Shown here: positions 1-8,177 of the stretch, in pieces
Numbering within the stretch: the first letter of the stretch is position 1
Layout of the letters: each line of letters begins with the position of its first letter
Assembly (NCBI GenBank): GCA_946565805.1
Contig: CAMNWO010000011.1
Location: 1-64,000, forward strand
Length of the DNA stretch: 64,000 nucleotides
Origin: an uncultured Clostridium sp.
GTDB taxonomy: Bacteria > Bacillota > Clostridia > TANB77 > CAG-508
Direction: 5' to 3'
Notes under the pieces: generated by a model
What the model saw: the letters and a program-made list of their open reading frames with translations, nothing else
The model's database searches: none
Told to the model about the DNA's origin: nothing
Translations under genes and position numbers: made by a program

Positions 1-85
1 TTATTCCTGCTAGGATTAGCAAAATTATAATTGTAATTACTAAAGCAATTAATGTAATACCTTGGTTTGTTCTTTCTTTTTTCAT
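1..85 (-). CDS. Prepilin-like surface protein, N-terminal fragment (cut by window edge)
   Basis: Starts with ATG at 85 and runs off the left edge, so only 28 codons are visible. They encode a short basic leader followed by G-ITLIALVITII and a hydrophobic helix, the layout of a type IV prepilin/pseudopilin signal. The same N-terminus opens the genes at 21502-23133 and 53967-55892. Bases 1-61 match 55811-55871 with only about two differences, so the export segment looks recently copied between loci. The acidic residue normally at mature position 5 of pilins is absent. The rest of the protein is not visible. Confidence 0.75.
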   Translation of the reverse strand, partial: MKKERTNQGITLIALVITIIILLILAGI

Positions 86-220
86 CTTCTTTCCCTTCTT
101 TTTCTTTGGCTTATTTTGATTTTACAGTTATGTCACTTTGTCATTAATACCTATATCTTATTTATATCATAATTATCCCTATTCTTTCAATAGTGTTTTA
201 AAATTATTCATTTTTCTAAT

Positions 221-256
221 AAAAAAAGAAGTAGAACCACAGTTCTACCTCTTCTT
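221..256 (-). terminator. Rho-independent terminator after the histidine kinase
   Basis: On the minus strand a stem (GTAGAAC pairing with GTTCTAC, extended by AGAAG/CTTCT) is followed by a run of seven T. It starts at the kinase stop codon and closes the murG-kinase transcription unit. Confidence 0.85.
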
Positions 257-1681
257 TTATTGTTTTGTAGGAATTCGTATTACAACCTCAGTTCCTTCTC
301 CTACTACACTTTTAATATCAATACTTCCACCATTCTTATCTAAAATCTCTTTGGCAATAGAAAGTCCTAAACCAGTTCCTCCCATTTCTCTTGTACGAGC
401 TTTATCAACACGGTAAAATCGCTCAAAGATACGATTTAAGTCCTCTTCTGGAATTCCAATTCCATTATCAAAGACCTTAATATAGGCATCATTATAAACA
501 AAACCTACATATATCTTAATTTCTCCTCCATCTTTGGTGTATTTAATACTATTTGTTAATATATTTAATACCACTCTTTCAATATCATACTTATCTGCAT
601 AAACTGGTGGTACATCTGCCGTTACAAAACAGTTTACTTTATGTTGTTTTTTCTTAATTTCAATCGCTAATTTATCTTGACATTTTTTAACTAAGTCTCC
701 TAAATCAAAAGCCTCTTTCTGTGTATTTTTCTTATTGTTATCATATCTAGATAAAGTTAACAAGTCTGTAACCAATTTTGCCATTCTTCTGGCTTCTGTT
801 GCAATAACATTTAAAAACTTCGTCTGTGTTTCTTTGTCATATTCTCCTTCTAGTAAAGTATCCGCATACCCCATAATTGAAGTAATCGGTGTTTTTAGTT
901 CATGAGATACATCTGCCACAAATTCTTTTTGCATCGTATCTAACTTTACATGCTCCGTAATATCTTGAATTACTGCTATTACTCCATTTGGTCGATCAGT
1001 TTCATTTTTAAACGGTGCAAAAAATACGTTCATATATTTATCTTCTACTTGAATTCTTTGTTCAGTTGATGTCCAGTTTTCCAAATAGATTACTTTTTCC
1101 ATATTGATATTTAAATTAAATTTTTTAAAGATATCTTCAAATGTATTGTCTTCTGGACGGATACTTAGATACTTTTTAGCAGCAGGATTAATTAGAATGA
1201 TTTCCCCTTTCATATTAAAAGCTATAATCCCATCTGTCATATGGAGCAAAATAGTCTCGATTTGATTTTTCTGTGTTGACACTTCACTTAGTTTATCTTT
1301 CAATTCTGTTGTCATAACCCCTAATACATTTTCTAAATCTTGTGCTTCATTTCCTTTTTTCCCTTTTATTTTTTTGCCATTTCTATCTTCCTCTGTTATT
1401 TTTTCAGCACTTCGAATTAATTTATTAATTGGGTAAATAATAAATTTTGACATAAACACAGCAGTTGCTATTCCAACTATCGCAAATAAAACAGCAGATA
1501 TCCCTAATGCCCAAATTGTTCTATTTTGTAATTCTTGCATATCTAGTATTTGCCCCTCTACAAGTTGTCCATTTAAATTGTTAAGTGTAGTTAAGAAAAA
1601 GATTCCTAACCCACTAATAATGATAATTCCTATTAAGAATAATCCCAATATTATTTTATTAAATTGTATATTTTTAAGCAT
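257..1681 (-). CDS. Membrane sensor histidine kinase (PhoR/WalK type)
   Basis: 474 aa. Two membrane helices (about residues 10-32 and 52-78) frame a very short outside loop. A HAMP linker, a PAS domain (about 150-235) and a HisKA box with the phospho-acceptor histidine in DVSHELKTP follow, then the HATPase domain with N, G1 (DNGIGIP) and G2 (GGTGLGLS) boxes. It should autophosphorylate and pass the phosphate to an OmpR-type regulator. No regulator is adjacent; the nearest is at 23299-24039. It sits 10 bp behind murG at the end of the cell-wall cluster, suggesting envelope sensing, which is inference. The ATG has an RBS (GAGGG) 6 nt upstream. Confidence 0.9.
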   Translation of the reverse strand: MLKNIQFNKIILGLFLIGIIIISGLGIFFLTTLNNLNGQLVEGQILDMQELQNRTIWALGISAVLFAIVGIATAVFMSKFIIYPINKLIRSAEKITEEDRNGKKIKGKKGNEAQDLENVLGVMTTELKDKLSEVSTQKNQIETILLHMTDGIIAFNMKGEIILINPAAKKYLSIRPEDNTFEDIFKKFNLNINMEKVIYLENWTSTEQRIQVEDKYMNVFFAPFKNETDRPNGVIAVIQDITEHVKLDTMQKEFVADVSHELKTPITSIMGYADTLLEGEYDKETQTKFLNVIATEARRMAKLVTDLLTLSRYDNNKKNTQKEAFDLGDLVKKCQDKLAIEIKKKQHKVNCFVTADVPPVYADKYDIERVVLNILTNSIKYTKDGGEIKIYVGFVYNDAYIKVFDNGIGIPEEDLNRIFERFYRVDKARTREMGGTGLGLSIAKEILDKNGGSIDIKSVVGEGTEVVIRIPTKQ

Positions 1682-1691
1682 TTTCTACCCT

Positions 1692-2807
1692 CTATTTTAC
1701 TAAATTTCTTACTTCCTGATAAATTTTATCTTCTACTTGCTGTGTAGAAACCTTATATGCGCTTTCTCCCATCTTTTGCATTTTAACTTTATCTAGAATA
1801 ATTTCTTCAATTGCGTGATTTAACTTTTCTCCTGTTAATTCATCATTTAAGATAATTTTAGCAGCCCCTATTTTTTCTAAAACCTTTGCATTATATAGCT
1901 GATGGTCATGACTCACATTAGGAAGTGGTATCAAAATTGATGGTTTCCCTAAATTCGCAATTTCTGTAACAGTCATTGCTCCAGCTCTTCCAATAGAAAC
2001 ATCAGCCACATTCATAATCTCTTCCATGTTGTATATATAAGGTACAATTTTCATCCTCTCGACATAGTTGATATTAATTTGACTATTCTCTAGATTTTCT
2101 TTTATACTATCATATTGTTTTGTTCCTGTTGCCCAAATAACTTGATAATTTTGATTATACTTATTTTTAATAATTTCAATCATCGCTTCGTTGATTTTTT
2201 GTGCTCCTTGACTTCCACCAGATACTACAATGATTGGTTTATTTTCTTTTAGCCCTATCTCTTCCAAAATTTTATTTCTTTCCTGGCTCGTATAATCTTT
2301 CTTTTTTATTTTTACTGGTGTTCCTGTACATACTACTTTTTTAGCTTTTTTTATTCTTGGAATAGCATCTTCAAAAGAGACTAAAATCGTATTTGTCTTT
2401 TTAGCTAACATCTTTACTGCTTTACCAGGAAAAGCATTACTTTCATGCAACATAGTTGGAATTTTTAAACTATGAGCTGCCGAAATTGTTGCTCCGCAAA
2501 TATAACCACCTGTTCCAATCACAATATCTGGTTTAAAATCTTGTATTATCTTTTTAGCTTCTCCATAGCCTTTTAATGTTTTATACATTTTTTTCAAATT
2601 TTCCAAAGTAAGCTTTTTGCTTAATCCATAGGCTTCAATTGTCTTTAATTCGTATCCAGCTCTCGGAACTAAATCATTTTCTAATCCCCTTGTTGTTCCG
2701 ATAAATATAATCTTTGAATCCTTTTTTTCTTGTTTAATTTTATTCGCAATTGCAATTCCTGGATTGATATGTCCAGCTGTTCCAGCTGCCGCAATAATAA
2801 CTCTCAT
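1692..2807 (-). CDS. murG: UDP-GlcNAc:undecaprenyl-PP-MurNAc-pentapeptide GlcNAc transferase
   Basis: 371 aa, normal family length. MurG converts lipid I to lipid II at the inner face of the membrane. The N-terminal glycine-rich loop AAAGTAGH, the GTGGYICG loop, the SGGSQGA nucleotide-sugar loop and a C-terminal segment with GRAGAMTVTE and HQLYNA are all visible. It lies between ftsW and the histidine kinase in the minus-strand cluster; start ATG at 2807 has GGGAG upstream. No in-frame CGG occurs; all CGG triplets in it are out of phase (for example ATC GGA) and cause no break. Confidence 0.95.
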   Translation of the reverse strand: MRVIIAAAGTAGHINPGIAIANKIKQEKKDSKIIFIGTTRGLENDLVPRAGYELKTIEAYGLSKKLTLENLKKMYKTLKGYGEAKKIIQDFKPDIVIGTGGYICGATISAAHSLKIPTMLHESNAFPGKAVKMLAKKTNTILVSFEDAIPRIKKAKKVVCTGTPVKIKKKDYTSQERNKILEEIGLKENKPIIVVSGGSQGAQKINEAMIEIIKNKYNQNYQVIWATGTKQYDSIKENLENSQININYVERMKIVPYIYNMEEIMNVADVSIGRAGAMTVTEIANLGKPSILIPLPNVSHDHQLYNAKVLEKIGAAKIILNDELTGEKLNHAIEEIILDKVKMQKMGESAYKVSTQQVEDKIYQEVRNLVK

Positions 2808-2821
2808 TTATGTCTCCCTTT

Positions 2822-2932
2822 GATGTTTTTTGGGACGGGGTCAAAAAACATCGTTTTTATTAAAGTTCTCATTTTACTTTCAAACTATTAACAACTTTAA
2901 CGATGTTTTTTGACCCCGTCCCAAAAAACATC
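2822..2932. repeat. REPIN-like inverted repeat, GGGACGGGGTC class
   Basis: Two 34-bp arms (2822-2855 and 2899-2932) are perfect inverted copies around a 43-bp AT-rich spacer. Each arm is itself partly palindromic (GATGTTTTTT...AAAAAACATC) around GGGACGGGGTC. The right arm overlaps the ftsW stop codon. A single arm of the same sequence occurs at 42774-42807. Confidence 0.85.
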
Positions 2933-4063
2933 ATTTTGCACTTGCTCTAGATATGTTGAGCAAAATTCCCATTTCACACAACAATATGAATAACGCCGTT
3001 CCTCCGGTAACTAAAGAATGGTAATGGCATTCCTGTTGCTGGCATAGAAGATGTTACTACCGCTACATTGATGATAACTTGGATCGCTACTAATGCTGTT
3101 ATTCCAACAGCTACTAAACTTCCAAACATGTCTGGTGCTCTCATAGCGATTAATACACCTCTCCATATAAATATAGCAAATAGTATTAAAACTGCTACAC
3201 ACCCTATAAATCCTAATTCTTCTCCTAATATAGAGAAAATGAAATCGTTATGTGGTTCTGGAATGTATAAAAACTTTTGCTTGCTGTCTCCTAATCCTGT
3301 TCCAAATAGGCCTCCGTGAACCTATTGCATATAAACTTTGTATTACTTGCCAACCATCGCCTGTTGCATCTTGCCAGGGGTCTAAAAAGGTAATAACTCT
3401 CTTTAATCGATATGGTTCTAAAATAATTAGTCCTATCAAAGCTGGTATTCCAACAATTCCCCCTGTCGCTACAAAATGCGTAAATTTGCATCCTGCCATA
3501 ATCATCATAATAGAGCAAATACCTATGATAACGATTGAAGCACTAAAGTGTGGCTCTAGTAATAATACTCCTATAATTGGTGCTAACATGGCAATATGCC
3601 ATAAAAATCCTTTTTTATATTCTCCTAGTTGATCTCTATTTTTCAATAACATTCCCGCATAGAATATTATCATTAACAATTTTACCATTTCTGATGGTTG
3701 AATGGATAAGGAACCAATATATATCCATCTCTTTGCTCCATTTACTTCCCTTCCTACTACTAGTACAAGTGCTAAAGAAAGTAAGGCAATCCACCAAGCA
3801 TGCTTATAAAATTTTTGATAAAATCGGTAATCTATTTTAGAGATAAACAGCATAGCAATAATCCCTAAAATAGCAAATAATAATTGTTTCGAAAAATAGG
3901 AATAACTATCACCACTTTCTGCTAGAGCAGAAGGTGAACTTGCTGATAATACCATAATCAATCCTATTGAAAGCAATAATAAGATGGTAATTAACAAAGT
4001 AAAATCAATTGGATTATTCAAAAAACTTGAAAAACTTTTCTCTTTTCTTTTCTTCTTTGTCAT
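2931..4063 (-). CDS. ftsW: Lipid II glycosyltransferase FtsW/SpoVE, needing two +1 frameshifts at CGG
   Basis: SEDS-family septal peptidoglycan polymerase with about ten membrane helices. Read in one frame it stops after 271 residues. Two +1 shifts, at in-frame CGG codons 3316-3314 and 3006-3004, restore a full 376-aa protein ending at TGA 2933-2931. The first shift yields GSGGLFGTGLGDSKQK and the second FSYGGTALF, both hallmark FtsW motifs, with glycine at the shift each time. ATG 4063 is preceded by GAGGAG. It lies between mraY and murG in the dcw cluster. A conventional gene caller would report a pseudogene; the identical logic of the breaks elsewhere argues for recoding. Confidence 0.9.
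3004..3006 (-). other. ftsW: CGG +1 frameshift site 2 of ftsW
   Basis: Reads TAC CGG AGG in the incoming frame. Skipping C gives TAC GGA GGA, the conserved Tyr-Gly-Gly of FtsW. Unshifted reading stops ten codons later. Confidence 0.85.
3314..3316 (-). other. ftsW: CGG +1 frameshift site 1 of ftsW
   Basis: Reads TCA CGG AGG. Skipping C gives TCA GGA GGC (Ser-Gly-Gly) of the conserved GSGGLFGTG motif. Unshifted reading continues as 22 non-homologous residues to a stop at 3248. Confidence 0.88.
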
Positions 4064-4098
4064 TTAAAAAACTCTTCTCCTCTTCTTTTTGGTGTAAT

Positions 4099-5079
4099 TT
4101 ATATTATTTTCAATCCAATCACAGATAAAATCAAAGTAATTAAACTGAATATAATTACCACTTTACTTTCTTTCCAACCTTGCAATTCAAAGTGATGATG
4201 CAATGGTGCCATTTTGAAAAATCTTTTTCCTGTCTTTTTAAAATAGGCTACTTGTATCATAACAGAAAGCGTTTCTAATACAGGAATTAAAGCAATTACA
4301 ATTAATAATAAAGGCATTTTCAAATATAAAGCAATTGCTGAAACCACACCCCCTAAAAGTAAAGAGCCTGTATCTCCCATAAATACTTTTGCTGGATGTA
4401 AATTGAACATTAAAAATCCAAGGGTCGCTCCTATTACAATGCTTCCAAATATAGAAATTTCTTTCATTCCTGCCATAATTCCAATGGCAGTTAAACAAGT
4501 TATAATAATGGCTGATACACTAGATGAAAGACCATCAATTCCATCTGTTAAGTTAATAGCATTGGTAGTTCCTAAAATAACGATAATGGCAAATGGAATA
4601 TATAAATAAATTGGTATATTTATATATATTTTCAAAATCGGAATATATGTATCAGTTCCTACATGTAATCCTTGTACTAAATAAATAACATAAATAACGG
4701 ATGTTACTAATAATCCTAACATTTTATAACTTGGTTTCAAGCCTTTGGTATTTTTTAAAACTAATTTTTTAAAGTCATCAATAAATCCAATTATCCCAAA
4801 TCCAATTGTTAATATCAGCATTGGTATTAATCGATTGGCTGTTTCATTTTGCCCTTGTACACTTAAAAAAATATAGGTCCCTGTTACTACTATAATCATA
4901 GTAATAATCATAATAATTCCTCCCATTGTTGGGGTTCCTTGCTTTTTTAAATGAGATTGTGGTCCATCATCTCTTTCAATTTGTCCTACTTTTAATTTTC
5001 TTAATATGGGTATAATTATAAAACCTAATATAATTGCTGTTATAAATGCTACTACTAGCATGGTTGTCTCTACTCTCAT
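4099..5079 (-). CDS. mraY: Phospho-MurNAc-pentapeptide transferase
   Basis: 326 aa polytopic membrane enzyme making lipid I from UDP-MurNAc-pentapeptide and undecaprenyl phosphate. Visible family motifs are the N-terminal HLKKQGTPTMGG, GFIDDFKK with its Asp pair, NLTDGIDGL with the Mg-binding Asp, FNLHPAKVFMGDTGSL, and the C-terminal MAPLHHHFELQGWKE. Normal length. It is between murE (52 bp) and ftsW (35 bp), same strand. Confidence 0.96.
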   Translation of the reverse strand: MRVETTMLVVAFITAIILGFIIIPILRKLKVGQIERDDGPQSHLKKQGTPTMGGIIMIITMIIVVTGTYIFLSVQGQNETANRLIPMLILTIGFGIIGFIDDFKKLVLKNTKGLKPSYKMLGLLVTSVIYVIYLVQGLHVGTDTYIPILKIYINIPIYLYIPFAIIVILGTTNAINLTDGIDGLSSSVSAIIITCLTAIGIMAGMKEISIFGSIVIGATLGFLMFNLHPAKVFMGDTGSLLLGGVVSAIALYLKMPLLLIVIALIPVLETLSVMIQVAYFKKTGKRFFKMAPLHHHFELQGWKESKVVIIFSLITLILSVIGLKII

Positions 5080-5131
5080 TTTATCAAACCTTTCTCCTTT
5101 TGTAATTCTAGCTACTATTTATTTTCCTATA

Positions 5132-6604
5132 TTACTTTAACTTATCTATAATATCATTCACAATAATTCTTTCATCATATGGATGTTTTACACCATTAAT
5201 TTCTTGATAAGGTTCATGTCCTTTTCCAGCTAGAACAATAATATCTCTTTTCGTAGCCATCTTAATTGCTTCTGTAATTGCTTCTGTTCTGTCTACTACT
5301 ACTTTGTATTTTCCTTTTGTCTTTTTCATTCCCTCTTCAATCTGTTTTACAATTTTTTCTGGTTCTTCTGTTCTTGGGTTGTCAGATGTAATAAAAGTAA
5401 AGTCAGCAATTCTTCCTGAAATTTCTCCCATAATTGATCTCTTGCCACTGTCTCTATCTCCACCACAGCCAAATACAGAAATGACATTTCCTCTCGTATA
5501 ACTTTTTACCGCTTGTAAAATATTTTGCAAGCTTTCTGGTGAATGAGCATAATCTATCATAATTGGAATTTCTTTTTTATTGTTTACTAATTCAGATCTT
5601 CCTGGAACTCTTACTTCTAGTAACGCTTCTTTTATAACTTCTGGAGAAATCCCAAATTTTTGAGCAACACAAATAGCCGCTAATGAATTGTATACACTAA
5701 ATCTTCCTGGTATTCCTGTTTTAACTCTTTCATTTCTGTCTGTTATTTTTACTTTAAAGTCCACATAAGAATTGGTAATTGTAATATCTTTTGCTAACAC
5801 ATTTGCAAAATTATCAATACCATAAGTTACAATATTATTGTCTGGAAATAGTCCAGGTATTTTGGCTCCATACAAATCGTCTGCATTCGTAATTCCTATT
5901 TTGCACATTTTAAATAGTTTTAATTTTGATTGGAAATAGTCTTGCATATCAGGATGTTCTTTTGGGCTAATATGGTCTTCTGAAAAGTTTGTAAATAATA
6001 CAATATCAAACTCACATCCGTCTACTCGATGTAATTTTAAACTTTGTGAAGATACTTCCATCACAACTGCTTCTACACCCTCTTTTGCCATTTGGTAAAA
6101 TTCTCTTTGTAATTCTAAGCTTTCTGGTGTTGTTCTATCACTATCTTTTACTTTTTTACCATTTCGATAAGTTGCGATTGTTCCTATTAATCCTACGCTT
6201 TTTCCTGCCTTTTCCAAAATCTCTTTTATCATAAAAGTAGTTGTTGTTTTTCCTTTGGTTCCTGTTACACCAATTAGTTTAAATTTTCTAGATGGATTTC
6301 CATAAAAATTACTAGCTACTATCGCTAAAGCTTCTCTGGTATCTTTTGCCATAACAATTGTAATTCCTTCTGGAATGGCTAATGCTTTTAAATCACAACC
6401 TTCTTGTACCATAACAGCAGTTGCTCCATTTTCGATAGCACTTCCTATGTATTGATGTCCGTCTACATCAAATCCTTTAATAGCAATAAATAGGTATCCT
6501 TCTTTTACCTTTTTTGAATTACTCTCAACTTCTTTGATTTCTTGTTCTAAATCTCCTTTTACCTTTAGACCTTCTAGTCCTACTAACATTTCTTTTAATT
6601 TCAT
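5132..6604 (-). CDS. murE: UDP-MurNAc-L-Ala-D-Glu:meso-diaminopimelate ligase
   Basis: 490 aa. Adds meso-diaminopimelate to UDP-MurNAc-dipeptide in the cytoplasm. The ATP loop GVTGTKGKTTT lies near residue 115, the central ligase domain has EVSSQSLKLHRV, and SDNPRTEEP carries the DNPR motif of DAP-specific MurE, fitting dapF at 56.3 kb. I chose ATG 6604 because GGAGG lies 8 nt upstream; a TTG five codons earlier would put the RBS inside the gene. It begins a new unit after the pyrI terminator. Confidence 0.95.
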   Translation of the reverse strand: MKLKEMLVGLEGLKVKGDLEQEIKEVESNSKKVKEGYLFIAIKGFDVDGHQYIGSAIENGATAVMVQEGCDLKALAIPEGITIVMAKDTREALAIVASNFYGNPSRKFKLIGVTGTKGKTTTTFMIKEILEKAGKSVGLIGTIATYRNGKKVKDSDRTTPESLELQREFYQMAKEGVEAVVMEVSSQSLKLHRVDGCEFDIVLFTNFSEDHISPKEHPDMQDYFQSKLKLFKMCKIGITNADDLYGAKIPGLFPDNNIVTYGIDNFANVLAKDITITNSYVDFKVKITDRNERVKTGIPGRFSVYNSLAAICVAQKFGISPEVIKEALLEVRVPGRSELVNNKKEIPIMIDYAHSPESLQNILQAVKSYTRGNVISVFGCGGDRDSGKRSIMGEISGRIADFTFITSDNPRTEEPEKIVKQIEEGMKKTKGKYKVVVDRTEAITEAIKMATKRDIIVLAGKGHEPYQEINGVKHPYDERIIVNDIIDKLK

Positions 6605-6730
6605 TTTGTTTTCCTCCAAACATTACTAAACCGCTATCGGCAAAATTTTGTCAATAACTTTTCTACATTATATAACTAAATTCCTAATTTGTATAGTTCT
6701 TTAGCCGATTTTTTTTAGTATAAACACAAA

Positions 6731-6762
6731 AACCCCCTAATACATCATATTAGGAGATTTTC
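6731..6762 (-). terminator. Terminator after pyrBI
   Basis: On the minus strand CTCCTAATA pairs with TATTAGGGGG across a 5-nt loop, followed by TTTTTG. It separates pyrBI from murE. Confidence 0.85.
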
Positions 6763-6774
6763 GTTTTATTCAAA

Positions 6775-7191
6775 CTATTTCAAACTCATTTCACAATATT
6801 GACAACGATACACTTGATTTTCTTTATCTGTTAAATGAAATACTTGGTCTAAATCCTTTTCGATTGAAGTAATACATCTTGGATTTTGACATTTTGCAAT
6901 ATTCACTATCTTTTCTGGCAATTTTACATTATATTTATTTACCAATTCATCGTTTCTTACTACATTAATGGTAGCATTGGGTTCGATAAATCCAATCACA
7001 TCCATATTGATTTCTATATCTTTGTCAATTTTTATGATATCTTTTCTTCCCATCTTTTCACTTTTAGCATTGGTTATAATAGCTACTGAACAATCTAATT
7101 CTTTTAGTCTTAGTGCTTCATAAATTTCCATTCCTTTTTTTGCTCCAATGTGGTCTATTACAATTCCATTTTTAATACTATCTATTTTCAT
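6775..7191 (-). CDS. pyrI: Aspartate carbamoyltransferase regulatory subunit
   Basis: 138 aa. Nucleotide-binding allosteric partner of PyrB in pyrimidine synthesis. The C-terminal zinc site is visible as CQNPRC and, 22 residues on, CQYC. The N-terminal allosteric domain begins MKIDSIKNGIVIDHI. ATG follows the pyrB stop directly, so the two are co-translated. Slightly shorter than the enterobacterial form (about 153 aa), as usual for clostridial versions. Confidence 0.93.
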   Translation of the reverse strand: MKIDSIKNGIVIDHIGAKKGMEIYEALRLKELDCSVAIITNAKSEKMGRKDIIKIDKDIEINMDVIGFIEPNATINVVRNDELVNKYNVKLPEKIVNIAKCQNPRCITSIEKDLDQVFHLTDKENQVYRCQYCEMSLK

Positions 7192-8106
7192 CTATTTTAC
7201 CTCCAATAATTTCAAAATAAGAGCCATTCTTATATATTTTCCATATTCTGCTTGTTTAAAATAGCATGCTCTCTTATCATCATCTACGTCTGTTGCAATT
7301 TCGTTCACTCTTGGTAACGGATGTAAAATAGCTAAATCATCTTTTGCTTTTTCTAATTTTTCTTTATTTAAAATATAGTAATCCTTTAATCTTACATAAT
7401 CATCTTCATTGAAAAATCTTTCTTTTTGCACTCTCGTCATATATAAAACATCTAATTCTCCCATATATTCTTCGATGTCATTGGTTTCACAATATTCGAT
7501 ATGATTTCTCTCTAATACTTCCTTTTTTATATATTCTGGAATGACAAGCTCTTTTGGTGAAATTAATACAAATTTTATATTTTTATATCTTGACATAGCG
7601 GTAATTAAAGAATGAACTGTTCTTCCAAATTTCAAATCTCCACAAAGCCCTATGGTTAAATTTTCTAGTCTTCCTTTTTCACAATGAATGGTAAGTAAGT
7701 CTGTTAGGGTTTGTGTTGGATGGTTATGACCACCATCTCCTGCATTGATAATTGGCACAACTGATTTTTGGGAAGCCACTAATGGTGCTCCTTCTTTTGG
7801 ATGTCTCATAGCGATAATATCTGCATAGCATCCTACTACTCTTATCGTATCTGCTACTGTTTCTCCTTTTGATACTGAACTAGAAGATGCTTCTGAAAAT
7901 CCTAATACGTTTCCTCCTAATCCTAACATAGCTGATTCAAAGCTTAGTCTGGTTCTTGTACTTGGTTCAAAAAATAAAGTAGCTAATTGTTTACCATCAC
8001 ATTTATGAGAATATTTCTCTTTGTTAGCAATGATATCTTTAGCTACTTCGATTAGTTCTTGAATTTCGTCTACTGATAACTCTTTAATATCAATTAAATG
8101 TTTCAT
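7192..8106 (-). CDS. pyrB: Aspartate carbamoyltransferase catalytic subunit
   Basis: 304 aa. Condenses carbamoyl phosphate with aspartate. The carbamoyl-phosphate motif [12 protein letters not shown], the [12 protein letters not shown] segment and HPLPRVNEI near the C-terminus are all present. Paired with pyrI and placed inside the cell-wall cluster between a PBP and murE, an unusual insertion of a pyrimidine operon. It has its own promoter at the end of the PBP gene and no visible PyrR-type attenuator. Confidence 0.95.
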   Translation of the reverse strand: MKHLIDIKELSVDEIQELIEVAKDIIANKEKYSHKCDGKQLATLFFEPSTRTRLSFESAMLGLGGNVLGFSEASSSSVSKGETVADTIRVVGCYADIIAMRHPKEGAPLVASQKSVVPIINAGDGGHNHPTQTLTDLLTIHCEKGRLENLTIGLCGDLKFGRTVHSLITAMSRYKNIKFVLISPKELVIPEYIKKEVLERNHIEYCETNDIEEYMGELDVLYMTRVQKERFFNEDDYVRLKDYYILNKEKLEKAKDDLAILHPLPRVNEIATDVDDDKRACYFKQAEYGKYIRMALILKLLEVK

Positions 8107-8142
8107 TTTTATTTCCTTCCCTTCTTCTTTTTTCTTTGTTTA

Positions 8143-8172
8143 TTTTTATCAAAAAAAGTAGGGTTTTGTCAA
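8143..8172 (-). promoter_or_regulatory. Promoter of pyrBI
   Basis: Minus-strand TTGACA (8172-8167), then 17-18 nt, then ATAAAA/TAAAAA. It lies between the PBP stop and pyrB and includes no leader long enough for an attenuator. Confidence 0.55.
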
Positions 8173-8177
8173 GTATT

